64,000 nucleotides of DNA from JBQTIY01 sp052387675 (GCA_052387675.1 JBQTIY010000011.1:124001-188000); one strand, 5' to 3'; positions 24,712 to 33,784 are shown, numbered from the stretch's first letter. A program made the numbers and translations. Notes: generated by a model from the letters alone, not told the origin.

Positions 24712-25893
24712 TCAGGCATGGACCAGATCGCGCGCGGCGTGCTCGGCATCGGTGGCGCGCGAGAGGCCGAGCTTGACCATGGAGACGGTGCGCACGATCT
24801 CGAAGTTGCTGCGCCGCAGGAAGCGCACGTAGTAGGTCGTGGGCACGAGGCCCTCCCAGACTGCCTGCGGAATCTGGAAGTGACGCGAGACATCGAGGCG
24901 CCCGGCCGCGAAGAGGAAGCCCGGATCGGCGGCGATCTCGGCCAAATAGGCGCCCTCGCCGGGCACAGCGATGGGCGGCGGGCATTCGAACTCCCCCAGC
25001 GCATCGATGGCTGTGAAGTCGTGGCCCTGTCCGGCGTGGCCGGTGAGTCCAACGAGCAAATCGTGCGCCACGACGCCCAGCGGGCCGTAGCGCTTTCTGT
25101 AGAAGAGCCGCCGCGAGACTTCGTAGCGCGAAAGCGCCGCGCCCTGCGCCTGGCCGGCGCTGCGGTTGAAGAAGTGCACCATCTGCGCGCGCGGCACGAA
25201 GTCCGTGGTGAAACCGCGGCCATGCACGCGCCGGCAAAGATCGGCGTCCTCGTAGTAGAAGGGAAAGCGCGCATCGAAGGGTCCGAGCTCGCGCGCCAAG
25301 GGCGCCGGCATGAGCAGGCAGAAACCGCTGAGCTGGCTGAGCGCCTGCGGCGCGGTGGCAGTCCAGACCGAGAGCGCCCGGCGCGAACGGCCTTCGGCGA
25401 GGCAGCGCCCGGCGGCGCGCACCCGGCGTCCGGCGGTTTCTTGCAGCAGGCCGCCGAGCGAAGGCAACTCCACCGGCGGAAGCTGGAAGAAACGCTGCGC
25501 ATCGAGGAAGCCGCGCGGTCCCGCCAGGCCGCAGCCTGGCGTGCTGCGCAGGTGCTCCAGCAGCGCGGCCAGCGCGCCCTGGAAGGCCATGACATCGGGA
25601 TTGCTGATGAGCAGCCAATCGCCGCGCGCGCGCTCGGCCGCGAGATTCATGCCGGCGCCATAGCCGCCGTTCTGCCGCGAGCGCACCAGCGTCACGTCGG
25701 GCTCGCGCTCCAGCGCCAACAGATGCGGCTCCTCGGCGGCGCCGCTGGCATTGTCGGTGACCACGAACTCCAGCGTGCCCTGCTCGCCGTCGCGGCCAGC
25801 AAAGCGCTGCTGGCGCAGGTTGCGGATGAGCGCGCGCGTCATGGCGCCGCTCTTCCAGTTCACGATGAGGACGGAGAGGTCGGGCTGGCTCAT
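24712..25893 (-). CDS. GT2-family glycosyltransferase with C-terminal extension
   Basis: 393 residues, ATG overlapping the Wzt stop (ATGA). GT-A part: LSVLIVNWKSGAMTRALIRNL, FVVTDNASG, RSRQNGGYGAGMNLAA, WLLISNPDVMA (N-P-D in place of DxD), and FPFYYEDADLCRRVHGRG. After residue 270 an extra domain of about 120 residues follows (HDFTAIDALGEFECPPPIAV, VSRHFQIPQAVWEGLVPTTYY), absent from the other GT2 proteins here; its role is unknown. As the first glycosyltransferase after the exporter genes, it may act late in assembly. Membrane helices are not evident. Confidence 0.88.
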   Translation of the reverse strand: MSQPDLSVLIVNWKSGAMTRALIRNLRQQRFAGRDGEQGTLEFVVTDNASGAAEEPHLLALEREPDVTLVRSRQNGGYGAGMNLAAERARGDWLLISNPDVMAFQGALAALLEHLRSTPGCGLAGPRGFLDAQRFFQLPPVELPSLGGLLQETAGRRVRAAGRCLAEGRSRRALSVWTATAPQALSQLSGFCLLMPAPLARELGPFDARFPFYYEDADLCRRVHGRGFTTDFVPRAQMVHFFNRSAGQAQGAALSRYEVSRRLFYRKRYGPLGVVAHDLLVGLTGHAGQGHDFTAIDALGEFECPPPIAVPGEGAYLAEIAADPGFLFAAGRLDVSRHFQIPQAVWEGLVPTTYYVRFLRRSNFEIVRTVSMVKLGLSRATDAEHAARDLVHA

Positions 25894-27146
25894 GGAGTCT
25901 TCGTCTCGCCCCCTGCGGGAGTCGGCAGGGCCTGATAGTGGAAGGCGTGGTGCAGGCGCACCATGCCCGGGTGGTTTTGCTTCTGGTTTACCAGGAGGTT
26001 CTTGTCCACCTGGCGATGATCGTACATGTGCACGCCGTGCTCATCGAAGAGGTAGCCCACCACGGTGTACTCGCCCTCAGAGAGGCGCAGGTCGGGCAGC
26101 GTCAGCCGGCAGCGGTGCCAGCCGAGCTGGCGCACCGAGGGCAAGCCCTCGAGCTGGCTGTTGAAAGTGGCCGCCAGCACGTTGTCGGTGCGGTAGATGG
26201 CCGCGCCGATGTTCACGCCCTGGTCCTGGCGCCGCACCTGGAAGTCGATCTCGAAAACCAAGTCTGCGCCGGTGCTCACCGCGTCGGGCACCGGTTTTTC
26301 CTGGCCACCCGTCACATGGAACAGGCGCACCGCGCGGATCACGGGCAGCTCGGCGCCGGTGGCTTTGACCTTGCCGGCCGTGAGCACTTCAGGCTTGCTC
26401 TCCAGCGAGCGCTCGTAGTTGGCGTAAGCGAGAGTCACGTCCTGCGGCAGGCCGGCCATGGCCACGCGCCCGTCCTTGATCCACAGCACTTCGTCGCAGA
26501 CCTGGCGAATGTCGTAGAGCGAGTGGCTGCAGAAAAGAATGGACTTGCCGCGCTTGCGGAAATCGAAGATGCGGTCGATGCACTTCTTTTGGAAGTACAG
26601 GTCACCCACCGCCAGGATCTCGTCGATGATCAGCACTTCGGGATCGATGGCCGTGGCCACCGAGAACCCGAGGCGCATGACCATGCCCGAGCTGTAGGTG
26701 CGCACGGGGCGGTCGATGTACTCGCCCAGCTCGGCGAACTCGATGATGCCGGGCGTTTTCTCCTCGATCTCGCGCCGCGAGAAGCCCTGCACCTGTGCAG
26801 AAAGCTGGATGTTGGCGCGCCCGGTGAACTCGCTGTGAAAGCCGGTGCCCAGCTCGAGCAGGCTGCTCACCGTGCCATTGATCGCGAAACGCCCGCCGGT
26901 GGGCAGCGTCGTGCCGGCCAGCACCTTGAGCAGCGTGGACTTGCCCGCGCCGTTCTCGCCGATGAGCCCCAGCGCGCGCCCGCGCGGCAGCGTGAAACTC
27001 ACGTCATCGAGGGCGCGGTGCACCTTGTGATAGTTACGCCGCCCGAAGCTGAGCAGCTCCTTGAGCCGCGCCATGGACCCCGGGTACATGCGGTAGTCCT
27101 TGTACAGGCGCTCGGCGACGACGGCGGGCAGGGCAGTGTCGGCCAC
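25890..27146 (-). CDS. wzt: Polysaccharide ABC exporter ATP-binding protein (Wzt type) with carbohydrate-binding C-terminal domain
   Basis: 418 residues from a GTG abutting the permease stop. The ATPase domain has GLIGENGAGKST (Walker A, about residues 61-72), TYSSGMVMRLGFSVATAIDPEVLIIDE, given here in part as the signature and Walker B region, and the H-loop CSHSLYD. This is the TagH/Wzt type of polysaccharide exporters. Residues 265-418 form a Wzt C-terminal-like beta-sandwich (VRLFHVTGGQEK, FEIDFQVRRQDQGVNIGAAIY) that in O-antigen systems recognises the chain end before export. It thus implies a complete glycan is exported by an ABC route rather than by Wzx/Wzy. Strong operon context with the permease and eight glycosyltransferases. 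Confidence 0.92.
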   Translation of the reverse strand: MADTALPAVVAERLYKDYRMYPGSMARLKELLSFGRRNYHKVHRALDDVSFTLPRGRALGLIGENGAGKSTLLKVLAGTTLPTGGRFAINGTVSSLLELGTGFHSEFTGRANIQLSAQVQGFSRREIEEKTPGIIEFAELGEYIDRPVRTYSSGMVMRLGFSVATAIDPEVLIIDEILAVGDLYFQKKCIDRIFDFRKRGKSILFCSHSLYDIRQVCDEVLWIKDGRVAMAGLPQDVTLAYANYERSLESKPEVLTAGKVKATGAELPVIRAVRLFHVTGGQEKPVPDAVSTGADLVFEIDFQVRRQDQGVNIGAAIYRTDNVLAATFNSQLEGLPSVRQLGWHRCRLTLPDLRLSEGEYTVVGYLFDEHGVHMYDHRQVDKNLLVNQKQNHPGMVRLHHAFHYQALPTPAGGETKTP

Positions 27147-28022
27147 TCAGACCTCGTCCGCGAAGCGGCCCTTGCAACGCAGAAACCAGGCGTAGCCCAG
27201 CCAGAGCGCGACCGAGGCGAAGACGGTGAGCTTGCCCAGCGCGGCCCAGGGGAAGTCCACGGTGCCGTAGCTGAAGATGGCGCGGTAGATGCCGATGAGA
27301 ATGGCCATGGGGTTGTAGGCCATGGCGGTGTAGGCCACGTTGGCCCAGTTCAGCGCGTCGCCGGAGAGCGCCTCGGAACCCTGGATCGCGATCGGGTCGT
27401 AGAAGACCGGCGTGGTGAACATCCAGAAGGTCAGCACGATCGGCACGGCCTGCATGACGTCGCGCACAAAGACGTTTGCCGCGGAGAGGATCATGGTCAG
27501 GCCGGTGATGAGCACAAACTGCACCACCAGCACCACCGGAAACATGACCAGCGCGCCCGGCAGGCCGCCGTTCACGACTGCTTCCATGACGAGCAGCACG
27601 CCGAAGCCCACCAGAAAATAGACGTGGTAGACGAAGACCTGATAGATCGGCAGCAGTTCGCTGGGAAAGGCGATCTTCTTGATGAGGTTGGCGTGCTCGA
27701 GCACCACGCCGGTGCCGCGCGACAGACTCTCGGAGAGCACCGTCCAGGGCAGGATGCCGGTGATGAGATAGAAGGTGGAGCGCCAGCCGGCGCCCTCAGG
27801 CCCATGCGGGGCCAGCGCATCGGAGAAGGGGATGCGCAGGATCTTGACGAAGATGAAGTAGTAGATCCCGAAGAGCATGGCCGGCTGGACCACCGGCCAC
27901 ACGCGCCCCAAGATTGAGCCGGCGATGCGCGAGCGCAGCTCCCGGCTCACGAAGGCGGAGAGCAGCTCGCGATAGCGATGCAACACGACCGGCAAGCGCA
28001 AGGCGTCGAGAAGCGGTCGCAT
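27147..28022 (-). CDS. wzm: Polysaccharide ABC exporter permease (Wzm type)
   Basis: 291 residues from the ATG at 28022; a start at 28076 would add 18 residues and overlap the divergent gene's start codon. Six membrane helices typical of ABC-2 polysaccharide permeases; N-terminal amphipathic segment with SRELRSRIAGSILGRVWPVVQPA, the conserved family entry, and MTSRT-like helix 1-2 loop. The periplasmic loop SDALAPHGPEGAGW and the TSPVFYDP-like FTTPVFYDPIAI motif are also typical. First gene of the operon; the 52-bp gap to the divergent gene at 28075 must hold the promoter of the whole glycan cluster, but I could not pick a clear -35/-10 pair. Exports lipid-linked glycan with the ATPase encoded next. 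Confidence 0.9.
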   Translation of the reverse strand: MRPLLDALRLPVVLHRYRELLSAFVSRELRSRIAGSILGRVWPVVQPAMLFGIYYFIFVKILRIPFSDALAPHGPEGAGWRSTFYLITGILPWTVLSESLSRGTGVVLEHANLIKKIAFPSELLPIYQVFVYHVYFLVGFGVLLVMEAVVNGGLPGALVMFPVVLVVQFVLITGLTMILSAANVFVRDVMQAVPIVLTFWMFTTPVFYDPIAIQGSEALSGDALNWANVAYTAMAYNPMAILIGIYRAIFSYGTVDFPWAALGKLTVFASVALWLGYAWFLRCKGRFADEV

Positions 28023-28074
28023 AATGGGTGGGAGGTAGTCCGAGGCCGAGTGAAGTCGTAGCCTACCAAGCACC

Positions 28075-30060
28075 ATGCCGAGAGCCGCTCAGCTTGTCCG
28101 CCGCCTGCGAGGCCCGCTCTTCGCGCTGATCCTGCTGGTGCTGCTGCTCGTCGGCCTGGAATTCCTGGCGCGTGCCAAGAACTGGGGCACGCCCCCGGCC
28201 GACGTCCTGCGCGTGCCGGGCCAGCGCGTGCCCGACACGGCGCTGACCCTCTGGGACCCCGACCTCGTCTACGTGCTGCGGCCCGGCGCGGTCATGTTCG
28301 GGCGCTACCGCATCAACGGCCTGGGCTATCGGGGCCCCGAAGTCACGCGCGAGCGCCTCCCGGCCACGCTGCGCGTGGCCTGCTTGGGCGACAGCAGCAC
28401 CTTTGGCCTCGGCGTGAGCGACGAGGAAACCTGGCCCTTCCAACTGGAGCGCCTGCTGGACGGCCTCTTGGAAGGCGTCCTCGCGGCCGAGTGCCTCAAT
28501 GGCGGCGTGCCGGGCTACTCCACTGAGCAGAACAAGCGCCAACTCATCACGAAGCTCATGCCGCTGCGGCCCGACCTCGTGGTGGCCTGCCCCACCGCCC
28601 AGAACGACACCAGCCTGCGCGACAACGACGGCGATGCAGCGGTGCTGGACGAGAACACGGCGCTCATGGCGCGCATCGAGCAGTTGCACTTGGCGCGCCT
28701 GCTGGGCATTCGGCGCTCCGATGCCTCCTTCCGCGCCGACGGCCAGATGGAGCCCGGCCAGCCTGGCGCGCGCGCGCGCTGCACTCCCGAGGAGTTCGCG
28801 GAGAATCTGGAGATCATCACCGCGACCGCACGAGAGGCCGGCCTGCCCGTGGTGACTATCGTCACGCCGCATTCGCCGGCACTCGTGGCCCGCCTACCCG
28901 ACCTCGGCGCCTCTGAACAGCTCGTGCTGGACCTGGCCGCGCGCCACGGCGCCCTGGCCGTGGATGTGCGCGACGAGTTCCAGGGCTTCGAACCGCTGCC
29001 CATGTTCTCCGACGGCATTCACTTCGTGCCGCTGGGCCAGCAGCTCATCGCCATCGGCACAGCGGAGGCGCTCATCGACACCGCTCTGCTGCAGGGGCTC
29101 GGGCCGCGCAGCGCCTTTCTGCAGGCTTGGCGCGACGGGCGCCGCAGCGGCTTGCTCCAGCCGCTGCCGACGCTGGCCGTTTTTGGCGACACCCGCGCGC
29201 CGCCGCGGCTGCGCGCGCTGGTGCAGGCGGCGTTGAATGCACCACTCGACGACGAGCAGCTCGTGGCTGCGCTTGCCGCGGGCCGTAGCTTTCCCAAGGA
29301 GTTTCTGCTCCATGATCCGCTGGTGGGCAGTCGGCGCTCGCCCTACGGCACCGGCGCACTGCTGCTGAGCGAGGCGCGCGCGCGGGAGGCCGGCCAGATG
29401 CTGATCGCCCAGCATTGCGCGGCGCAGCGCGCCGAGATCGAGACGCACGTCTACCCCGCCGATGCGCTCCTGCGCTGGGCCGGCGGCGCCGAGCAGCTCC
29501 AGGCGAGCACGCCGCCGCGGCTCGCTCTGCTGCGCGGACTCACCGCCTTCGACGCGGCCATCGGTGCCACGCCGCGCCCCACCGACCGCCGCGTGTCGCG
29601 CGGCATCGCGGCGCTCATCGCGGGCCGCGCCCAGGAAGCACTCGACGACCTGCAGGCCGCGCTCTTGCTCAATCCGCGCCACAGCGAGGCGCGCTACCAG
29701 TCGGCCTTCGCGCTGCGGCGGCTGGGACGCAATCCCGAGGCCGTGCTGGAGTTTCAGGCACTCGTCGCCAAGGATCCCGAGTCTGCGCTGGGCCAGTTCA
29801 TCACCGGCCTCTTGCTCAAAGAGGCCGACGACCCGGCCGGCGCCGAACCCTATCTGCGTCGCGCAATCCAGCTGGACGGCACGCTCTCGCGGGCGCGCTA
29901 CTTGCTCGGACGCCTGCTCATGGACCGCGGCGAACTGGACGAGGCCGAGGAGCAGCTCACCATCGCGGCCATGATCATGACCGACCCGGTGGACGCCTTT
30001 CCGCTGCTGCGTGAGATTCGCGCGAAGCGAGCGGCGACGCCAGCAGCGCCGCCCCCCTAA
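28075..30060 (+). CDS. Membrane-anchored SGNH hydrolase with C-terminal TPR
   Basis: 661 residues. One N-terminal membrane helix (LFALILLVLLLVGLEFL). SGNH/GDSL signatures: CLGDSSTFGLG with nucleophile Ser107, an Asn block at ACPTAQND (Asn177), and FSDGIHF with Asp313 and His316. These enzymes hydrolyse or transfer acyl groups; membrane-anchored planctomycete and alginate-pathway relatives act on surface glycans. From about residue 520 a helical region with TPR-like repeats follows (EALDDLQAALLLNPRHSEARYQ, then EFQALVAKDPESALGQ). It is transcribed away from the glycan exporter operon. An O-acyl modification of the exported glycan is a plausible role but is inference. Its 3' end overlaps the convergent ROK gene by 86 bp. 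Confidence 0.85.
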   Translation: MPRAAQLVRRLRGPLFALILLVLLLVGLEFLARAKNWGTPPADVLRVPGQRVPDTALTLWDPDLVYVLRPGAVMFGRYRINGLGYRGPEVTRERLPATLRVACLGDSSTFGLGVSDEETWPFQLERLLDGLLEGVLAAECLNGGVPGYSTEQNKRQLITKLMPLRPDLVVACPTAQNDTSLRDNDGDAAVLDENTALMARIEQLHLARLLGIRRSDASFRADGQMEPGQPGARARCTPEEFAENLEIITATAREAGLPVVTIVTPHSPALVARLPDLGASEQLVLDLAARHGALAVDVRDEFQGFEPLPMFSDGIHFVPLGQQLIAIGTAEALIDTALLQGLGPRSAFLQAWRDGRRSGLLQPLPTLAVFGDTRAPPRLRALVQAALNAPLDDEQLVAALAAGRSFPKEFLLHDPLVGSRRSPYGTGALLLSEARAREAGQMLIAQHCAAQRAEIETHVYPADALLRWAGGAEQLQASTPPRLALLRGLTAFDAAIGATPRPTDRRVSRGIAALIAGRAQEALDDLQAALLLNPRHSEARYQSAFALRRLGRNPEAVLEFQALVAKDPESALGQFITGLLLKEADDPAGAEPYLRRAIQLDGTLSRARYLLGRLLMDRGELDEAEEQLTIAAMIMTDPVDAFPLLREIRAKRAATPAAPPP

Positions 30061-30946
30061 GTCCGGCCTCGTCGCCATGGCGCGCTGCGGCCACGGGCAC
30101 GGCCCCTGCACTCGCGACGAGCGGATGCGGATCGACCGCGCGCCGCGCCGCCTCAAGAAGTTCCGGCGTCGCGCTCGCCACGCCGCCCGCCAGCACAATG
30201 AGCGCCGGATCGAAGAGCGTCACGAGCAGGCGGCACAGGCTGGCCAGGGCGGCGCAGGCCTCGGCGGCGAGGGGCTTGGCGCGTGGATCGCCGCGCCGCG
30301 CCAGATCGAAGAGCGCACTCGCGCCGCCGTCCGGGCCCATCGGCAGATAGGCCGCCGACGCGCGCTCGGCGAGGGCCGCCCCGCCGAGATAGGCCTCGTA
30401 GCAGCCGCGCTGTCCGCAACGGCAGAGTTCACCGCCCTCGCGGAAGCAGGCGTGTCCGCCCTCGGCGGCCATGCCGCGGCGGCCCTCCACGAGCGTGCCG
30501 CTGCAGACGAAGCCGGTGCCCACGCCGGTGCCCACGAACACGGCGACGAGGTCGTCGACGCCGGCGCTGCGGGCTTCGGCAAGTGCGGCTGCATTCACGT
30601 CATTCACCAAGCGCACCGGCAGCTTGAGCTGCGCCGCGAGAGCCGTGCCCAGCGGCGCATCGCGCAGCCCTAGCCCGGTGGAGTAAAGCACCCGGCCGCT
30701 GGCCGTTTCGGTGTAGCCGGCCAGCGCGAGGCCGATGGCTTGCGGGGCGCCGCCGGGCAGACTCGGCGCCTCGTCGAGCACGGTGCGCCCGGCAGCCGCG
30801 AGTTCGGCGAGCAGAGGCTGAAAGCCGCCCGCGGGCGTCTGTCTGCTGTGCCGGCTGAGCAGGCGGCCATCGGGCGCGACGAGCGCCGAGCGCAGTTGCG
30901 TGCCGCCCACATCGAAGGCCAAGACGTTGCCGCCGTGGCTGCTCAT
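29975..30946 (-). CDS. ROK-family sugar kinase
   Basis: 323 residues. ATP-binding N-terminus VLAFDVGGTQLRSALVAPDG (DxGGT), then LVNDVNAAALAEA with the catalytic Asp region, VFVGTGVGTGFV, and the ROK zinc motif around GGHACFREGGELCRCGQRGC (G-G-H...C-x-C-x4-C). No N-terminal helix-turn-helix, so an enzyme rather than a repressor. Typical substrates are glucose, N-acetylglucosamine or fructose. The last 20 residues (SHAAAERRPPGRS) look atypical and correspond to the stretch overlapping the SGNH-TPR gene. The start overlaps the stop of the preceding sulfatase-fold gene (ATGA), suggesting one transcript. Substrate unknown. Confidence 0.9.
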   Translation of the reverse strand: MSSHGGNVLAFDVGGTQLRSALVAPDGRLLSRHSRQTPAGGFQPLLAELAAAGRTVLDEAPSLPGGAPQAIGLALAGYTETASGRVLYSTGLGLRDAPLGTALAAQLKLPVRLVNDVNAAALAEARSAGVDDLVAVFVGTGVGTGFVCSGTLVEGRRGMAAEGGHACFREGGELCRCGQRGCYEAYLGGAALAERASAAYLPMGPDGGASALFDLARRGDPRAKPLAAEACAALASLCRLLVTLFDPALIVLAGGVASATPELLEAARRAVDPHPLVASAGAVPVAAARHGDEAGLRGAALLASPLASRESHAAAERRPPGRS

Positions 30947-33186
30947 GGACTCACCGCCGGCTGCGGCGTGGGCTGCGCGCCGGCCGTGGAAAGCGCGCCG
31001 TGGCGCCAGCGCTCGAAGGAGGCCGCCAAGGAATTCTCCTGCAGGCGGACCTCGGCGGCGGCGCGGCCGGTGTTCAGGCCCTCGCGCGCGGCCAGCAGAT
31101 CCTGCTGCGCGAGCGGGTCGCTCTGCAAATCGAAGAGGCTCACGCGCTGCCGCAGCGGATCGGCGAGCCGCAGCCAGCGTCGCGAGCGGCTCGCGTCGAG
31201 AGTCACGCCCGTGATGCCCGGCACCGGCCGCAGCACGGCATGCGCCACCGGATCGGGCAGCGTCGGTCCGTAGGGCGGCGGCAGGCGCCCCTGCAATTGC
31301 TCGGGGCTGGCCAGCCGTCCGAGCTTGGCCAGCAGGCGCGTGACATCCACGAGTTCGATGGGCTCCTGCACCACGAAGGCGCGGCCATCGGGCCCGCGCA
31401 CGCCGGGCCCGGCCGCCAAGAGCGGCACGGCCAGGACTTCCTCGTGCAGCGTTTGGCCATGCCAGCGCCCGCCGTGCTCGTAAAACTCTTCGCCCATCAC
31501 GCCCACCACGACCACGAGCGTGCGTTCGAGCAGCCCGCGTTGGGAGAGGCCCGCGAAGAGCGCCGCCAGCGCGCGGTCCACGCCGGCGACTTCGGCGTCG
31601 TAAAGCGGCCCCAGTTCCACAGCCAGCGCCTCGGCCACGCCGGGGCGGCTGTCGAGCCGGCGCAGCGACTCCACCAGAGCCAGGCTGGGCTCGGACTTCA
31701 CGCGGCGCAGATCGCTGCTGCGTGGCTCGTGCGGTGCGGCCGGATCTGCGAGGTGCAGCATGAGAAACCAGCGGTACTGCTGCGCTTCCTCCAGCCAGGC
31801 CAGCGCCTCCTCCACCAGCACGTCGGCCGGCAGATCACCGCGCCGCACGGTCTCGAAGCCGCGGGCCAGGCCGGTGCTCTCATCGAGCGCGTGGCCGGCG
31901 GCGAAGAGCGCCGTGGTGACGCCGCTCCACGCCGCCGTCTCGGCCAGCGTGGGCCGGCGCGGCGTGAGCGTGCGCGCCTCGGCCAGCCCCAGGCCATGCG
32001 TGAGCGGTGACACGCCGGTGAGCAGCGAAGCGAGATTGGGGAGATTCCAGCTCGACGGCGCGAGCACGCGCTCCCAGCGGCCGCCGCGCCCCGCCAATGC
32101 ATCGAGCGTGGGCGTCGCCCCGCGCGCATAGCCGTAGGAGCCGAGCCGGTCGGCGCGCAGGGACTCCACTGTGACCAGCAGCACGTTGAGCGTGTGCTCG
32201 GGATCGTAGGCGCGACGCGGTACGCGCTGCGGCGCACTCACGGTGAGGTCGCGCACGCCCACGAAAAGATTGTCGCCGCCTTCGCGCTGCAGCGAGAGGT
32301 CCACCGAGCGGCCCGCCCAGGGCGAAAGATCGATGGCCGTGAGTGTCTCCACGTCCACCGGCGCCGTGTGCGCGCTGAGATCCACCGGGATCACGGCCTG
32401 CGGCTGGCCATCCACGGTGAGCAGCACACGGGCGGGCGTGCTCGCCCCTTCGGGATGCGGGCGCGCCGCGAGCAGCGTGACTTCCAGTTGGCTGCCCAGC
32501 ACGAGGGCCTGCGCGCGGAGCTGCAGCGGGCTCGCGGGCGACAGCGCGATGCAGGCCGGCCCCGCCAGGCCCGCGCGGGCCCGCTCGGGCGAGGGCGGCG
32601 CGAAGACGCGCGCGTGGCCCATACGCGCCAGCAAATCGTCGGTCTGCGTGCGCGTGAGCAGCGCGGCCTCGGTCTCATCCACGCCGCGCCCGGCGGAGAG
32701 CAGCACCGGCTCGCAGAGCAGTGCAAGTGCGCCGGCCGGCCCCGCCACTACGAACTCCAGCGTGATGTCCTCGCCCGGAGTCACCGGCAGTGGCTGCCGA
32801 AACTCCTGCCAGCGCGGTGTGAGCGGCCAGCGCGCAAGCTCTTCGAGGGGCTGGCCGGCGCGGCCCAGGCGCAGCGCGACGCTCAGCGCCTGCCCTCCCG
32901 ACGGCGCGGCGCCGGCGCGCAGCACGAGCACGGCCTCGGCACCCGGCACGATGGCCGCGCAGCGCAGGGCCTCGCCGCCGGCGAGTTCGAAAGCCAGCCG
33001 CGCCTGTTCCTCGAGCACGACGCGCTGGGTCTGGCGCGCGCCTTCGGGCGCGAGCAGCAGTCGCCGGCCCTGGCGGTAATCGGGCTCCTTGGCGCCCTGC
33101 CACCAGACCAAGGCCAGCGCGAGCAACGTGGTGACCCCGGCCAGGTGCAGGCCGGCGCGGCGCGCCGCGCGCCGCGGCGTCTTCAC
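30943..33186 (-). CDS. Sulfatase-fold (alkaline phosphatase superfamily) membrane protein, probably inactive
   Basis: 747 residues from a GTG at 33186 that overlaps the upstream stop (GTGA). One N-terminal membrane helix, a beta-rich region to about 330, then a sulfatase-like domain. VLLVTVESLRADRLGSYGY (from 336) corresponds to the usual D-T-L-R-A-D-H start; the metal Asp is Glu341. The C/S/T-x-P-S-R nucleophile motif reads N381-L-P-N-L before ASLLTG. The usual S-D-H-G-E-E-F metal motif reads VGVMGEEF (561-568), with Asp and His lost. Although the fold is clear, three active-site positions are altered, so enzymatic activity is doubtful. Possibly a binding or scaffold protein at the periplasmic face. 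Co-transcribed with a lipoprotein and a ROK kinase. Confidence 0.8.
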   Translation of the reverse strand: MKTPRRAARRAGLHLAGVTTLLALALVWWQGAKEPDYRQGRRLLLAPEGARQTQRVVLEEQARLAFELAGGEALRCAAIVPGAEAVLVLRAGAAPSGGQALSVALRLGRAGQPLEELARWPLTPRWQEFRQPLPVTPGEDITLEFVVAGPAGALALLCEPVLLSAGRGVDETEAALLTRTQTDDLLARMGHARVFAPPSPERARAGLAGPACIALSPASPLQLRAQALVLGSQLEVTLLAARPHPEGASTPARVLLTVDGQPQAVIPVDLSAHTAPVDVETLTAIDLSPWAGRSVDLSLQREGGDNLFVGVRDLTVSAPQRVPRRAYDPEHTLNVLLVTVESLRADRLGSYGYARGATPTLDALAGRGGRWERVLAPSSWNLPNLASLLTGVSPLTHGLGLAEARTLTPRRPTLAETAAWSGVTTALFAAGHALDESTGLARGFETVRRGDLPADVLVEEALAWLEEAQQYRWFLMLHLADPAAPHEPRSSDLRRVKSEPSLALVESLRRLDSRPGVAEALAVELGPLYDAEVAGVDRALAALFAGLSQRGLLERTLVVVVGVMGEEFYEHGGRWHGQTLHEEVLAVPLLAAGPGVRGPDGRAFVVQEPIELVDVTRLLAKLGRLASPEQLQGRLPPPYGPTLPDPVAHAVLRPVPGITGVTLDASRSRRWLRLADPLRQRVSLFDLQSDPLAQQDLLAAREGLNTGRAAAEVRLQENSLAASFERWRHGALSTAGAQPTPQPAVSP

Positions 33187-33725
33187 GGCCGTGGCGCACC
33201 TCCTGCCCCCGGGGCTGCACCGCGGGCCTCCCCGATCGGTGGCAGACCGGTGGGCTGGACGCGGTAGTCGCTCAACAGGGACGAAACCTTGGCCACCAGG
33301 AACTCGGCCACATCGAAGTTGTCGGGGAATGTCTCCCAGTCTTCCGACTCGCGCACGTGTGTCGCGAGCATGCCGCCCTTGACGACCACCTGCTCCTCGA
33401 CGCGCAGGCGCAGCAGCAGCCCGCCGCCGTCGGGCACGATCTCGGCGATGACCCGGCGGCGCGAGGGCCCGCGGACCGCCGCCTGCGAGGTGCCGTAGAG
33501 CCAGTCGCTGGTGAAGCCGCCCGGACGCTGGTCGCGCGGGCGCACCGGATAGCCCTCGGCGCTCACCGTGGTGAGCGCCGCGCTCTGCAGCGCGGGCAAG
33601 CTCAGTCCCAAGAAGCGGCTCTCGGCCCAGCGCTCCGGCTGTGTGGCGCAGCCTGTGGCCAGCAGCGCCGGCAAGAGCACAGCCAGCAGCAAGGACCCAC
33701 GGCACGGCAGCGCAAAGGACGGCAT
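33183..33725 (-). CDS. Lipoprotein of unknown function
   Basis: 180 residues from the ATG at 33725; the open frame extends further upstream only as a shadow of der. Signal peptide with lipobox: LLLAVLLPALLATGCATQ, Cys at residue 26. The mature part contains a beta-rich core (RRVIAEIVPDGGGLLLRLRVE, VEEQVVVKGG) and a helical segment DVAEFLVAKVSSLLSDYRV. It ends in a Gly/Pro/Ala-rich tail. No family recognised; it resembles small planctomycete lipoproteins that are followed by membrane proteins. It overlaps by 4 bp with the sulfatase-fold gene, so the two probably work together in the envelope. Confidence 0.75.
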   Translation of the reverse strand: MPSFALPCRGSLLLAVLLPALLATGCATQPERWAESRFLGLSLPALQSAALTTVSAEGYPVRPRDQRPGGFTSDWLYGTSQAAVRGPSRRRVIAEIVPDGGGLLLRLRVEEQVVVKGGMLATHVRESEDWETFPDNFDVAEFLVAKVSSLLSDYRVQPTGLPPIGEARGAAPGAGGAPRP

Positions 33726-33784
33726 GCGCGGCAATCTAGCAGGCCCAGCCTCGTCCTCGCGAGGAGATCCGGCGGTTCGCCCGG

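Noticed and set aside
24000..28000. Very long open frames on the plus strand opposite the glycosyltransferase and ABC exporter genes (up to 663 codons)
   Set aside because: GC-rich antisense frames; the minus-strand frames carry clear GT2 and ABC motifs and 4-bp gene overlaps, the plus-strand ones carry none.
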